This document shows positions 1 through 8,722 of a DNA stretch of 37,224 nucleotides, in pieces. Position numbers and translations under genes: made by a program. How positions within the stretch are numbered: the stretch's first letter is position 1; each line of letters opens with the position of its first letter. The notes beneath the pieces were generated by a model, which saw only the letters and a program-made list of their open reading frames with translations, searched no databases and had not been told where the DNA came from. This DNA is from QALR01 sp964466625. GTDB taxonomy: Bacteria; Bacillota; Clostridia; Oscillospirales; CAG-272. Where the stretch lies: assembly GCA_964466625.1 (NCBI GenBank), contig CAYXQF010000007.1, positions 1 through 37,224 of the forward strand. The letters are read 5' to 3'.

Positions 1-47
1 CACATCTTTTTTCGCTTTGCAACACTTTGCGCAATTTCCTATGCAAT

Positions 48-80
48 AAAAAAGACTTCTCTTTCGAGAAGTCTTTTTTT
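48..80 (-). terminator. Rho-independent terminator of the sugar-uptake operon
   Basis: A 9-bp perfect stem (AGACTTCTC at 53-61 with GAGAAGTCT at 66-74) closes a TTTC loop. A-runs and T-runs flank both sides, so it can act in either direction. It lies just past the stop codon of the last permease gene of the minus-strand operon and should end that transcript. Confidence 0.9.
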
Positions 81-88
81 GCATAAGA

Positions 89-1147
89 TTAGGTTCCGCC
101 GAGACCGGAGTGTTCGATACCCTGAACGAGCTTTCTCTGACAGAAGCAGTACATGATAACGAGCGGAATGACAACCAAAAGACCTGCTGTGTTCTTAACA
201 GCAACTTCAAATGTTGCTTCGTTCGCACCTGCCTGATCCTTGAGAAGATCAAGAGTTTCGGGCATGATGGACCAGAAGCGGTTGCTGGTAAGGAGCAAGT
301 GTTCAGAGGAAGGCATGAACGTATTGACATAGAAGATGTCAGTCCACTGCCAGGAGAACGCGAGAATGAAGATGGTGATAAGCATCGCACCGGAGATCGG
401 AATGATGATGTTGAAGAATGTTTTGAAAACACCGTAACCGTCTACGTAAGAAGATTCTTCGAGTTCGTCCGGAACGCCGCGATAGAACTGACGCATCAAG
501 AAAATGAAGAGACCGTTCTTAAATGCAAGACCCGTAAGGGAGAGCAAGATCATCGGCGCATAAGTGTTATAAAGACCCTGAGTAAGTCCCAATGCAGAAT
601 AAAGTCCTGTTGCCTCAAAGATACCGAAGATATCGAAATAGAGGAATTTCTGCACGAATGCAGAGGCCAAGATCTGGTGAGGAACGATCATGGTAAGCAT
701 AACGATGAGGAAGATCGCGTTACGACCTTTGAATTTGAATTTCGCAAAACCATAGCCGATAAACGCACAGATGAAAGTCTGAATGATCGCGCATACCGCA
801 GACAAAATGAAGGAGTTCAAAAGTGCCTGGAAGTAATGGTTTTCGATGATCAAATATTTGTAAGTGTTCAATGTCGGATATTTCGGAATAAGTTTTACGT
901 CACTCTGAATGAAGTCCAAGGGACTCATGAAGGACGCCGAAATCTTCGAGAAGAACGGGAAAAGAATGATATAGGAAAGACCGAGAAGCAAAACGAAACG
1001 GAAAATAGCGATAAGAATTCTGGTGTAGAATCTGCTATTGAGATATTTTGCTTTCATTCTCTCTTTCAGGGAGGTTCTTTCGAAATCGACCCTGATCTTA
1101 TTTTTGGATTCTTTCAACACACGGGGTGTTTCTTGGCTCTTATTCAT
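89..1147 (-). CDS. Carbohydrate ABC transporter permease (MalG type), second pair
   Basis: This 352-residue inner-membrane permease is the MalG/LacG-type half of a carbohydrate ABC importer. It has a short basic N-terminal tail, about six membrane segments (the first near residues 46-69) and the cytoplasmic EAA loop that docks the ATPase, starting ESSYVDGYG at about residue 231. The C-terminal part carries a longer loop than usual between the last two membrane segments (about residues 270-320). The start has a GGGAGG ribosome binding site. It follows the MalF-type partner by 17 bases and is the last gene before the terminator. The substrate cannot be read from the sequence; a sugar or oligosaccharide is inferred from the family. 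The family call is firm. Confidence 0.93.
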   Translation of the reverse strand: MNKSQETPRVLKESKNKIRVDFERTSLKERMKAKYLNSRFYTRILIAIFRFVLLLGLSYIILFPFFSKISASFMSPLDFIQSDVKLIPKYPTLNTYKYLIIENHYFQALLNSFILSAVCAIIQTFICAFIGYGFAKFKFKGRNAIFLIVMLTMIVPHQILASAFVQKFLYFDIFGIFEATGLYSALGLTQGLYNTYAPMILLSLTGLAFKNGLFIFLMRQFYRGVPDELEESSYVDGYGVFKTFFNIIIPISGAMLITIFILAFSWQWTDIFYVNTFMPSSEHLLLTSNRFWSIMPETLDLLKDQAGANEATFEVAVKNTAGLLVVIPLVIMYCFCQRKLVQGIEHSGLGGT

Positions 1148-1164
1148 AGTTTTTCCTCCCTTCC

Positions 1165-2175
1165 TTATTCACCTTTACGGTTATAGAATACGAAGTTCTT
1201 GAAGATCAATGCAACAAGACCAAGAGCAACAATTACGACCGCGAAGTAGGTCCAAGCTGCTGCAGACTGCAGACCGCTGGGAACGCCATCGGGGGAGATC
1301 GCAATGATTGCCTGCATAACTTCGTTCGACTCTGCTGTGAAAGAGTCAATGATGGTATAGAATGCGTTAACAAGAATCATCGGGCTGATCATCGGGAAGG
1401 TGATCTTCCAGAATGTTTCCCAAGCTGTCGCGCCTTCCATCTGGCAGGATTCATAAATCGAGGGGGAGATGGACTGCAAACCGGAAAGGAAGATAAGCAT
1501 CTGTACACCGGAGCGGTTAACGATACTATAAATATTGTTAACGAGGCTGGTGAGCATGGTTACAACCGTACCGCTAAGACCAAGGCCGCTGAGCATCATG
1601 TTCATATCCATAGCGCTCACGATGTTGCCTGTTTCATTCGCAGTACCCATATCGATGCCTTCAGTGCTCTGCATGGATTCCAAAATGGTGTTACCTACAC
1701 CGTCGATCTTTGCGATAATACCCGCGCCTACAACGACAGGGATAAAGAAGATCGCACGGAAAGTAGTACGGCCAATCATCTTCTGGTTCAAAAGAACCGC
1801 AACGAAGAGAGAGAGCATGACGATGATTACGATATCAACGATCTGTGATACAAAGCTTGTGAAGATAAGTTCGATAAAGGTCTTACCTTCCGTGTCAACG
1901 GTCGTCATCAACTGTTTAGCAAAGTTATCAAAACCGACCCAGGTGAGCGAATACCCGCCGCCTTTGATGGCGGGTATCGCGTTGTACTGAGCAAAGCTAT
2001 AAATGAAGGATTCATAAATAACGTTTGCATAGATGAAAACAATACCGAGAATAAACGGAAGAACAAAGATCCAACCGCATCTGTTTCTTCTTTCGATCAG
2101 AGAGGCGCCTCTGCGTTTTTTCTTGGTTTGACCGGACGCAAGAGCGGTGTTATTTGTTTTGATGTCTTTAGTCAT
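1165..2175 (-). CDS. Sugar ABC transporter permease (MalF type), second pair
   Basis: This 336-residue permease is the MalF/LplB-type partner of the gene that follows it. A basic N-terminus with a KKKRR stretch precedes the first membrane segment (about 33-55). The EAA loop reads ESCQMEGATAWETFW from about residue 241. Between membrane segments there is a long polar insert with several Met and Gly residues (about 155-215), which should face outside and is not typical of the family. The ribosome binding site is strong (AGGAGAGGTGG). The gene sits 19 bases after the DUF5696-type gene. It may work with the operon's solute-binding protein or with a different receptor; the sequence does not decide this. 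Confidence 0.92.
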   Translation of the reverse strand: MTKDIKTNNTALASGQTKKKRRGASLIERRNRCGWIFVLPFILGIVFIYANVIYESFIYSFAQYNAIPAIKGGGYSLTWVGFDNFAKQLMTTVDTEGKTFIELIFTSFVSQIVDIVIIVMLSLFVAVLLNQKMIGRTTFRAIFFIPVVVGAGIIAKIDGVGNTILESMQSTEGIDMGTANETGNIVSAMDMNMMLSGLGLSGTVVTMLTSLVNNIYSIVNRSGVQMLIFLSGLQSISPSIYESCQMEGATAWETFWKITFPMISPMILVNAFYTIIDSFTAESNEVMQAIIAISPDGVPSGLQSAAAWTYFAVVIVALGLVALIFKNFVFYNRKGE

Positions 2176-2194
2176 TTTACCACCTCTCCTTTCA

Positions 2195-5100
2195 TCAGTT
2201 CATAGTGTAAGACTGCGGAGCAACTTCAACATATTCTGTTGCGGAAACAGGAACAAGAACAGTGCTTGTTGTGTAGTTGAAGTAGCAAGTTGTGCCGTCT
2301 TCGTTTGTGAGTTTAACAACGTGATCAGTGCTCTTTGTGATTGCGGAAAGTGCTTTATCAAGAGCGTTCTTTGCACGTGTGATCTGTTTTTCATTGCCGG
2401 TTGCAAGAGCAGCAGCATAGTTCTCATAAGCTTCGTCATAAGTCTTGAGCTGACCTGCTGTGGGCTGAATGGAAGTAACAGCTTCATAAGTGAGTTTATC
2501 AAGCGAGATCGCTTTGATATCCTTAGTGTTTACGAAAGATTCTGCGCCGAGAATGTAGATACCGCCGTTTACTTCAATCGCTACATCGTAAGCGTTGTAG
2601 TTGATATAGAATACGGTTTCGTTGCCGTTGTCTTCGGTATAAGTTACGGAAACAACGTCTTCTACGTTATACTTGTTCGCAAATTCTTTGGAAAGTGTTT
2701 CTCTTTCAAGAAGCTTATTGTATACATTTCTGTATGCAATTTCTTCCTGAAGTTTTGCAGTAGCTTCGGTTTCCATAGAGTTGAAACGGAGTGTGTCAAC
2801 TTCGTCCATTGTGTTGAGGTACAAAGTTTCTGCTGCTACAAATGCGTTGTGAGTATTGTTGTACTGACCGAACATGAATGTTGCCATGGTTTCGTCCATA
2901 CGGTAAGCGGTAAGGAATTCATGGTCTGTGATGGTCGCTGTCTGGAGCGAGCCGATCGCTGCGTTGAGCATATTGTAGTAGCTTACTACGTCATCTCTCC
3001 ATGTTTTGTAAGCAACGGAGTAGTTATCAGAAAGGCCCATCGCATATGCGCTCTTGAGCTCGGAAACATTCTGATAAGAGAGCAAGAAATAAAGTGCCGC
3101 GCCGCTTTCGAGAGATTTCAAAACTTCGTACTGAACGTCACCTTCGGTATTGATGATACCGCCGGCATAATTCATATAACCGTGGAGAACGATACCGATG
3201 AAAGGAACGGAGTAAGAAGAAATCTGATAACGGCTGTTGTCAAGAGGAAGATCAACAACGTCAGTTGCGTAAGGAAGCGCATAAGCGTTACCGCCGCTGA
3301 CAAGAACTTTACCGTAGCTATCTTTCATAACTGCAAGAAGTTCCTGCGTATTGACTTTGGAATCTTCACGGGTGATCGGGTAATCTTCGTTGTAGTCGGA
3401 GCTCAGCACTTCACCAAGAGACATGGCAGCGATTGCACCAACATTGTATTCGTTGTAATCTTCTGCGAATTTCTCAAAGAGCTTGAGATATGCGCCGGAA
3501 GAAACAACGTTCTTCATGCCGAAGTTCATGATGGACTGATATACATAGTCGTAATCACGCTGTGTAGAATATCTGCCACTCATGGTCTGTGCTGCGTGTT
3601 TACGGAAATTGAAGCCACTGAAAGTCTTCACCCAAGCAACACTTGCGAAATCGAATTCGGGATATACACCGATGCCGTTTTCAGAAGCATAAGCAAGAAG
3701 CTTTTCAAGACCTTTTTCACCGCCGACCGCTTTAGACCAGTCAACATAAGAGGGATAGTAAGGTTTGGACATATTACCGTTTGCAAAACCTTCAAGAATG
3801 AAGTTTACATTGGTAATTCCCTCACTCTTGAGGTCATCAGCCATTGTGATAACGTCTTCAAAAGTGGTAAGGGGCTTGGTTACGGTCACAGGAATGGAAA
3901 GAATGGTATCTTCTGCTTCAAGTGCGCCGAAGGAGTGGATATAAAGAGGAATAGAGGATTCTACTTCGCCTTTTACGAGTTCATCAATAGCGCCGTTACG
4001 GATAAGATAATCGCGATATGCGTTAGCCATGCCGACGTAAGAAGATTCGTAAGTGCTTTCGTCATTGGAAAGCAAGGTGTAGCGAATGGTGTAGTTGCCT
4101 GTATACTTAGTGTCATTTGTTGCTGTCATGCTCGCAGAACTGTTACCAATGGAAGAACCTGTGGTAATAGAGTCACTCTGCTTAATATTGAACAAAGCGT
4201 ATACGGTGCTGTATTCGGTAGTACCGGAAGCACCAGCCCAAGCCATTTCACGGAGGTTAGCACGAATGGAAGCGAAAGAATCGCCCTCTTCGATAATTGC
4301 AACAAAGCCGCGGTCATAAGCTTCAGTAACGATCTTATCACCAACAGCAGGTTTGCCTTCACCACGGGAAACGCTCTTGGAAACTTCGTAACCTTCGGTA
4401 AGACCGAATACGGGGATACGAACGTCTGCAGCGTTTGCGTCGGTAGCGGAAAGAGTTTCAAGCGCGTAGTCCATGCCATAGAGCGTACAGCCCTGGATAC
4501 CGGACTTAATGGAACCATCAGCATTATAGTAAGAAAGAAGTGTACCGGAACCGTCGGGAATGAAAACATAACCGTCGTTTCTAACGACCTTACCGCCGCT
4601 GGAGGACTCAGCACCTGTGGTCTTCAATGTTGTGCAACCGAAGTAAGGAAGCAAAACAAGGCTTTCCAAGGTGTAGTTGGTTTCGTTGTAACGGATACTC
4701 TTCGCGGGAATGCTTGCGGTCAGACCGTATTCATCGATCGTGTATTCAACAGCAAGACGGAAGAGCGGAGGTTCTTTTTCATCGCCTTCATAACCTGTGA
4801 TCTCATGGTCTTCTTCCAATTTGTCATAGGTGTATTCGGGGCAGTATTTACGGATAAGATTTTCGATGTTTTTCTTAGCACGTTCACCGATACCCATCAA
4901 AACGTACATCTGTGCACCTTCGTTATCAACGAGGTACTGGTAGGATTCGGGGCGTTCGGGAGAAGGGATAGACTGAGGATCGTAAACGGAACCTTCTTCA
5001 GCAGGGCCTACCAAAGTGTAGAGCGCACTGGATTCAAGAATACCTTTATAGATCTGGCGTTCTTCACTGGTCATTTCCACTTGGTGGAAAGCAAGAACGT

Positions 5101-5656
5101 CGAGAATCTGGGTTTCGAATCTGGATTTTTCGATCCACTGAGGAATGAGTCGTTTGGTTTCAACGGTACCGAGCGCGTATTCAACGCGAACACCGTTGGA
5201 AAGAACCTTGTAAGTGATCTGACCGCCTGCAATCGCAGCATCTGTGTAGCTGAACATCGTACCGGTGGAACCGGTTTCTGTGTCAGAGTACGTAAGAATG
5301 ATCTGAGAAAGAAGTGCATGACGAATCTTGTCGTTGTCGCCGGAAGACGAAGATGAAGACTCCGTATTTACAGCAACGTCATAGGGGTTGGAGAAAGTAT
5401 ATTCTCCGGTTTTTGTATTTTTGAGAGCAAATTCACCGGACGCTTTATCGAAATAAAGAGCGTATCCGTCTTCCTTGCTTTCATACATGAGCGTCATGGT
5501 CGCAACCTTAGCCTCCTGAGAAGTATAAGACACCGTGGGGTAAGTTGTGATATCCACGCCGCTTGTAACTTCGTCAGCCGCGAAAACAGGCAGGCTCACA
5601 GCAGAAAAAGCAAGCAGAATTGCCAGAATCGCTGAAAGAATTCTGATTTTTTTCAT
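2195..5656 (-). CDS. Secreted DUF5696-type protein, possible TIM-barrel carbohydrate-active protein
   Basis: This very large protein (1153 residues) has a clear signal peptide at residues 1-26 ending PVFAAD, and no lipobox cysteine. I recognise it as resembling the DUF5696 proteins that accompany sugar permeases in Clostridia and Paenibacillus; their function is not established. The N-terminal half looks beta-rich. From about residue 565 to 900 the pattern of strand-helix units (for example NVNFILEGF near 620, GVYPEFDF near 668, GEVLSSDY near 755) resembles a glycosidase TIM barrel with acidic residues at strand ends. The C-terminal part is helical and then beta. No membrane anchor is visible, so it is probably released or held by a partner. 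It lies between the Yip1-domain gene and the second permease pair in one operon. Catalytic activity is inference only. Confidence 0.7.
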   Translation of the reverse strand: MKKIRILSAILAILLAFSAVSLPVFAADEVTSGVDITTYPTVSYTSQEAKVATMTLMYESKEDGYALYFDKASGEFALKNTKTGEYTFSNPYDVAVNTESSSSSSGDNDKIRHALLSQIILTYSDTETGSTGTMFSYTDAAIAGGQITYKVLSNGVRVEYALGTVETKRLIPQWIEKSRFETQILDVLAFHQVEMTSEERQIYKGILESSALYTLVGPAEEGSVYDPQSIPSPERPESYQYLVDNEGAQMYVLMGIGERAKKNIENLIRKYCPEYTYDKLEEDHEITGYEGDEKEPPLFRLAVEYTIDEYGLTASIPAKSIRYNETNYTLESLVLLPYFGCTTLKTTGAESSSGGKVVRNDGYVFIPDGSGTLLSYYNADGSIKSGIQGCTLYGMDYALETLSATDANAADVRIPVFGLTEGYEVSKSVSRGEGKPAVGDKIVTEAYDRGFVAIIEEGDSFASIRANLREMAWAGASGTTEYSTVYALFNIKQSDSITTGSSIGNSSASMTATNDTKYTGNYTIRYTLLSNDESTYESSYVGMANAYRDYLIRNGAIDELVKGEVESSIPLYIHSFGALEAEDTILSIPVTVTKPLTTFEDVITMADDLKSEGITNVNFILEGFANGNMSKPYYPSYVDWSKAVGGEKGLEKLLAYASENGIGVYPEFDFASVAWVKTFSGFNFRKHAAQTMSGRYSTQRDYDYVYQSIMNFGMKNVVSSGAYLKLFEKFAEDYNEYNVGAIAAMSLGEVLSSDYNEDYPITREDSKVNTQELLAVMKDSYGKVLVSGGNAYALPYATDVVDLPLDNSRYQISSYSVPFIGIVLHGYMNYAGGIINTEGDVQYEVLKSLESGAALYFLLSYQNVSELKSAYAMGLSDNYSVAYKTWRDDVVSYYNMLNAAIGSLQTATITDHEFLTAYRMDETMATFMFGQYNNTHNAFVAAETLYLNTMDEVDTLRFNSMETEATAKLQEEIAYRNVYNKLLERETLSKEFANKYNVEDVVSVTYTEDNGNETVFYINYNAYDVAIEVNGGIYILGAESFVNTKDIKAISLDKLTYEAVTSIQPTAGQLKTYDEAYENYAAALATGNEKQITRAKNALDKALSAITKSTDHVVKLTNEDGTTCYFNYTTSTVLVPVSATEYVEVAPQSYTMN

Positions 5657-5670
5657 TTATTTCCCTCCTG

Positions 5671-7821
5671 TCATTCCAAACGGTAGGATACTTCTGTGAT
5701 GATGTCTCTCACCATTGCAATCATACGAGTGATCAAGTTTGTAAAGAGGAGCATCACGAACAGGATAAATACCATGCCGACGATTGTGAAGAGTGTAATA
5801 ACAATATTTCTACCCATGGAATAACCGTGCGTTGTCATGGAGCCGAAGAAAATCAACATGCCCATCCAAACGTAGGAAAGACCAAGGAGAAGTGTTACGA
5901 ATTGTGCTTCGGAAAGCGAGAAGAAGTTGGTAGCGATCGTTGCGGGAATACCGAGGAGCGGAATCGGAACAAGCGCATAGGAAGAAGCAATAAAGATATC
6001 TTTGAAAGTACCTTCGCCATCAAACAAAGTGGTAAGACACCAGTTTGCAACGCACCAAAGCATCAGAGGACCAAGAACGGTAACAACAGGAAGAACGAGG
6101 TTAACCTGTTTTCCGCCGCCAAAGAGGTAAGCAGAACCTACCATCTGGTAAGCAACGGAGAATACCGTCAAAGCTATGATGCAGAGCGCACCTCTTACAG
6201 AACCGCGTTTTTCATGTTTCAAATCCCAGAAACCGTCAAACGGGTGCAGGATTACGTAGAAACCATAGAGGAATTCTTCCCAAAGAGTACGTTTTCCAAC
6301 TTTGGTTTCGCCCGCTTTATTCTTCTTGCCAACATAGCCAAGCGCTTTGGCAAGGAGCACGATTACAACAACAACTACGGGAAGAATCCAAAGAATATTT
6401 CTTTCAACCCAGTCTTTTCTCCAAGCTTTGAATGCGATGGAGTAGTTTTTAGTTTCAGAAGCATCTTTGTAGTATTCCATAGCTTCTTCGTACTGACCCT
6501 GACGGTAAAGGTTTCTACCGATACCAACGTAAGCCGCGTCGAAGTTGATGTTTCTTCTGAGGATATCCTGCCAGTCAGAGAATGCCACAGAATATTCACG
6601 ATTTGCGTTGTGCATGAGAGCCTGGTCGATTACGTCGCCGTAGTCAGTTCTCTTGAAGATCGTGATGGAGTTGAGGATACTGTCAAGAACGTAGATATCG
6701 CTGCCGTTATAAGTGATCGCAGTAGGAGAAGAAAGGTTACCGAGCTGCTTGCCCTTGTCACCGAACGCGAAAAGCATATTGCCTTCACTGTCATAGGTAT
6801 AGATCTTGCTTCTCTTGGAGTCAAGAACAGACCACATACCGTTGGGACCCATTGCGATATCCACAAGTGTAGAAGGACCGTTTTCTGCTGCCATGTCACC
6901 CATGTCGTTAAACACAACTTCACCGGCAGGCATTACGAAACCATTACGAACGGTGATATCGTCACCTTTCGCGTTAAGACGTTTAACAGGAGCATAATCA
7001 GAATCGGTCGCACCGGATTTGATCGCAGAAGAAAGTTGTTCTTCGCCATCTTGGTCAAAGACGATCGTTGCCCAAACAACGCCTTCATCGTCAAGAGTAA
7101 GGCTCTGATAAGGAGTAGAGATATACGCTTCGGTTACAACGTTCGGGAAAATCATACGACGGATACGAACAGCCAAGGAAACGGACTGTGTCTGTGCGCC
7201 GAGGAAACCCTGGAAAGAACCGTCGGGATTCAAAGCGATAATACCGGAATAAGTGGTGGAAGATACGATATACATGGTACCGGAAGGAGCAACTGCTACG
7301 GATACCGGACGGAATACGGTATCAGAACCCATGACGTCCGCAGTAGGAGCACCTACCGTGGATTTGAAGTTACCTTCAAGGTCAAAAAGCACGATACGGG
7401 AATTCTGTGTATCACAAACGTAGATGGTATCTTCGGAAACGAACAAACCTTCAGGACCGGAAAGTGCGTCAGGGTTACCGTGTTCGTTGTAGAAAGTGGT
7501 GATCTCGAAATCGTAAACGAGATCGGGAGCAGGAGTAAGAACAACCACGCGGTTGTTGCCTGTATCGGAAATATATACGTTACCGGTGTATTCGGAAACG
7601 AAAAGTTCCTGTGCTCCGTTAAGAGGGGTTGCCATGTTCATGGTGTAAGCATCGATCGCTGCCTGAGGTGTATATGCATGAGGAGAGAGCGCTGCTTCAC
7701 CGTCAATGGTGTAGGTGTATGTCTGGTACGGAGCCGCCGCCGCCGAAGCCTGGAATGTGAACAAGCCGGCGAGGAGGACGAAACAGAAAACCAGCGCAAA
7801 AATACGAGTAAGCTTTTTCAA
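5671..7821 (-). CDS. Membrane protein with extracellular NHL-type propeller, TPR and C-terminal Yip1 domain
   Basis: This 716-residue protein begins with a signal peptide (1-27, ending QASAAAAP). Residues about 60-390 carry repeated NHL-type blades with motifs such as YISDTGNNRVVVL, YVCDTQNSRIVLF and YVLDSILNSITIF, typical of a beta-propeller. A TPR-like helical pair follows (about 426-452, QGQYEEAMEYYKDA). A strong membrane segment spans 475-497, then a basic cytoplasmic stretch, then a Yip1-like domain of about five membrane segments from about 530 to the end. The start codon is TTG behind a strong GGGAGG site at good spacing; an ATG right after that site is out of frame. The propeller should lie outside the cell, so it may be a scaffold or receptor for the operon's secreted proteins. 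That role is inferred. Confidence 0.8.
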   Translation of the reverse strand: MKKLTRIFALVFCFVLLAGLFTFQASAAAAPYQTYTYTIDGEAALSPHAYTPQAAIDAYTMNMATPLNGAQELFVSEYTGNVYISDTGNNRVVVLTPAPDLVYDFEITTFYNEHGNPDALSGPEGLFVSEDTIYVCDTQNSRIVLFDLEGNFKSTVGAPTADVMGSDTVFRPVSVAVAPSGTMYIVSSTTYSGIIALNPDGSFQGFLGAQTQSVSLAVRIRRMIFPNVVTEAYISTPYQSLTLDDEGVVWATIVFDQDGEEQLSSAIKSGATDSDYAPVKRLNAKGDDITVRNGFVMPAGEVVFNDMGDMAAENGPSTLVDIAMGPNGMWSVLDSKRSKIYTYDSEGNMLFAFGDKGKQLGNLSSPTAITYNGSDIYVLDSILNSITIFKRTDYGDVIDQALMHNANREYSVAFSDWQDILRRNINFDAAYVGIGRNLYRQGQYEEAMEYYKDASETKNYSIAFKAWRKDWVERNILWILPVVVVVIVLLAKALGYVGKKNKAGETKVGKRTLWEEFLYGFYVILHPFDGFWDLKHEKRGSVRGALCIIALTVFSVAYQMVGSAYLFGGGKQVNLVLPVVTVLGPLMLWCVANWCLTTLFDGEGTFKDIFIASSYALVPIPLLGIPATIATNFFSLSEAQFVTLLLGLSYVWMGMLIFFGSMTTHGYSMGRNIVITLFTIVGMVFILFVMLLFTNLITRMIAMVRDIITEVSYRLE

Positions 7822-7839
7822 AATTGCATCCTCCCTTTC

Positions 7840-8721
7840 TTAGTCTTTCATACCGGAAGTAGACATGGTTTCTACAATTCGGCTCTGGCTGAATACGAAT
7901 ACCAATACAGGAACGATCAACATAACGATGGAAGCCGCAGCGCCGACGCCCGCACGGGCGATACCGCCGGATACGATCTGCTGGATCGCATAGTTGAAGG
8001 TTTTGAGCTGTTCACTCTGGATATACATAGTGGAACCTGTATTCCACAAATCCTTGAAGGAGTAAACGATAAGGGTGAGCCAAGCAGGCTTAACCATCGG
8101 CATTGCGATTGTCCAGTAAGTACGGATTTCGCTGGAACCGTCAAGACGAGCAGACTCAAGAACGGCATCAGAGATACCGGATACCATGAACTGACGCATA
8201 AGGAACATACCGAGCGTTGCACCCCAAGCGGGAACGATGATCGCCCAATAAGTATCAATAAAACCAATAGTACTCATGGTAAGATAGTTTACGATACCGG
8301 TTACAGTTGCGGTAAACATAAGAGAGTAACGAACTGCACCGAAGAGAAAGTTTCTACCGGGGAACTTGATCTTGGATACAACGTAAGCTGCAAGCGAACC
8401 AAGTGCCAAGTTACCGAATGTACCGGCAACGGAGATCAGCACGGTATTGAAGATATAACGAGAGAAAGGAACCCAAGAAGAGGTCATGCTCTTGAACATA
8501 TCTGAGAAGTTCGAGAACGTAGGGTTAACTACATAGAATTTCGGAGGATAGTTCCAAAGTTCATCAAGGGGCTTCAAGGACTGCACTACTGCGTAGTACA
8601 TCGGGATAAACATGAAAGCACCAAAGATAACCAGGAATACTGTGATACCGAAGTCGCCTCCCGCAGAACGGGTGAGGACAACTTTATGATTTCGAGTTCT
8701 TAGTTTTTTTACTTTTGCCAT
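7840..8721 (-). CDS. Carbohydrate ABC transporter permease (MalG type), first pair
   Basis: This 293-residue protein has the usual length and about six membrane segments of MalG-type sugar permeases. Its EAA loop reads ESARLDGSSEIRTYW from about residue 187. The start ATG is one base past the TGA of its MalF-type partner, so the two are translationally coupled. It is the third gene of the operon. The N-terminus (KKLRTRNHK) is strongly basic and cytoplasmic. The C-terminus ends in MSTSGMKD, a tail common in this family. Substrate is unknown; an oligosaccharide is likely from the family and from the beta domains on the solute-binding protein. Confidence 0.94.
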   Translation of the reverse strand: MAKVKKLRTRNHKVVLTRSAGGDFGITVFLVIFGAFMFIPMYYAVVQSLKPLDELWNYPPKFYVVNPTFSNFSDMFKSMTSSWVPFSRYIFNTVLISVAGTFGNLALGSLAAYVVSKIKFPGRNFLFGAVRYSLMFTATVTGIVNYLTMSTIGFIDTYWAIIVPAWGATLGMFLMRQFMVSGISDAVLESARLDGSSEIRTYWTIAMPMVKPAWLTLIVYSFKDLWNTGSTMYIQSEQLKTFNYAIQQIVSGGIARAGVGAAASIVMLIVPVLVFVFSQSRIVETMSTSGMKD

Positions 8722-8722
8722 A

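Noticed and set aside
2147..5356. Plus-strand open frame of 1069 codons opposite the DUF5696-type gene
   Set aside because: It is in exact complementary register with a gene that has a signal peptide and a ribosome binding site. The product is Cys/Val/Phe-rich without domains.
5827..8505. Plus-strand open frame of 892 codons opposite the propeller-Yip1 gene and a permease
   Set aside because: It crosses two real genes on the other strand, in complementary register, with low-complexity basic sequence and no ribosome binding site.
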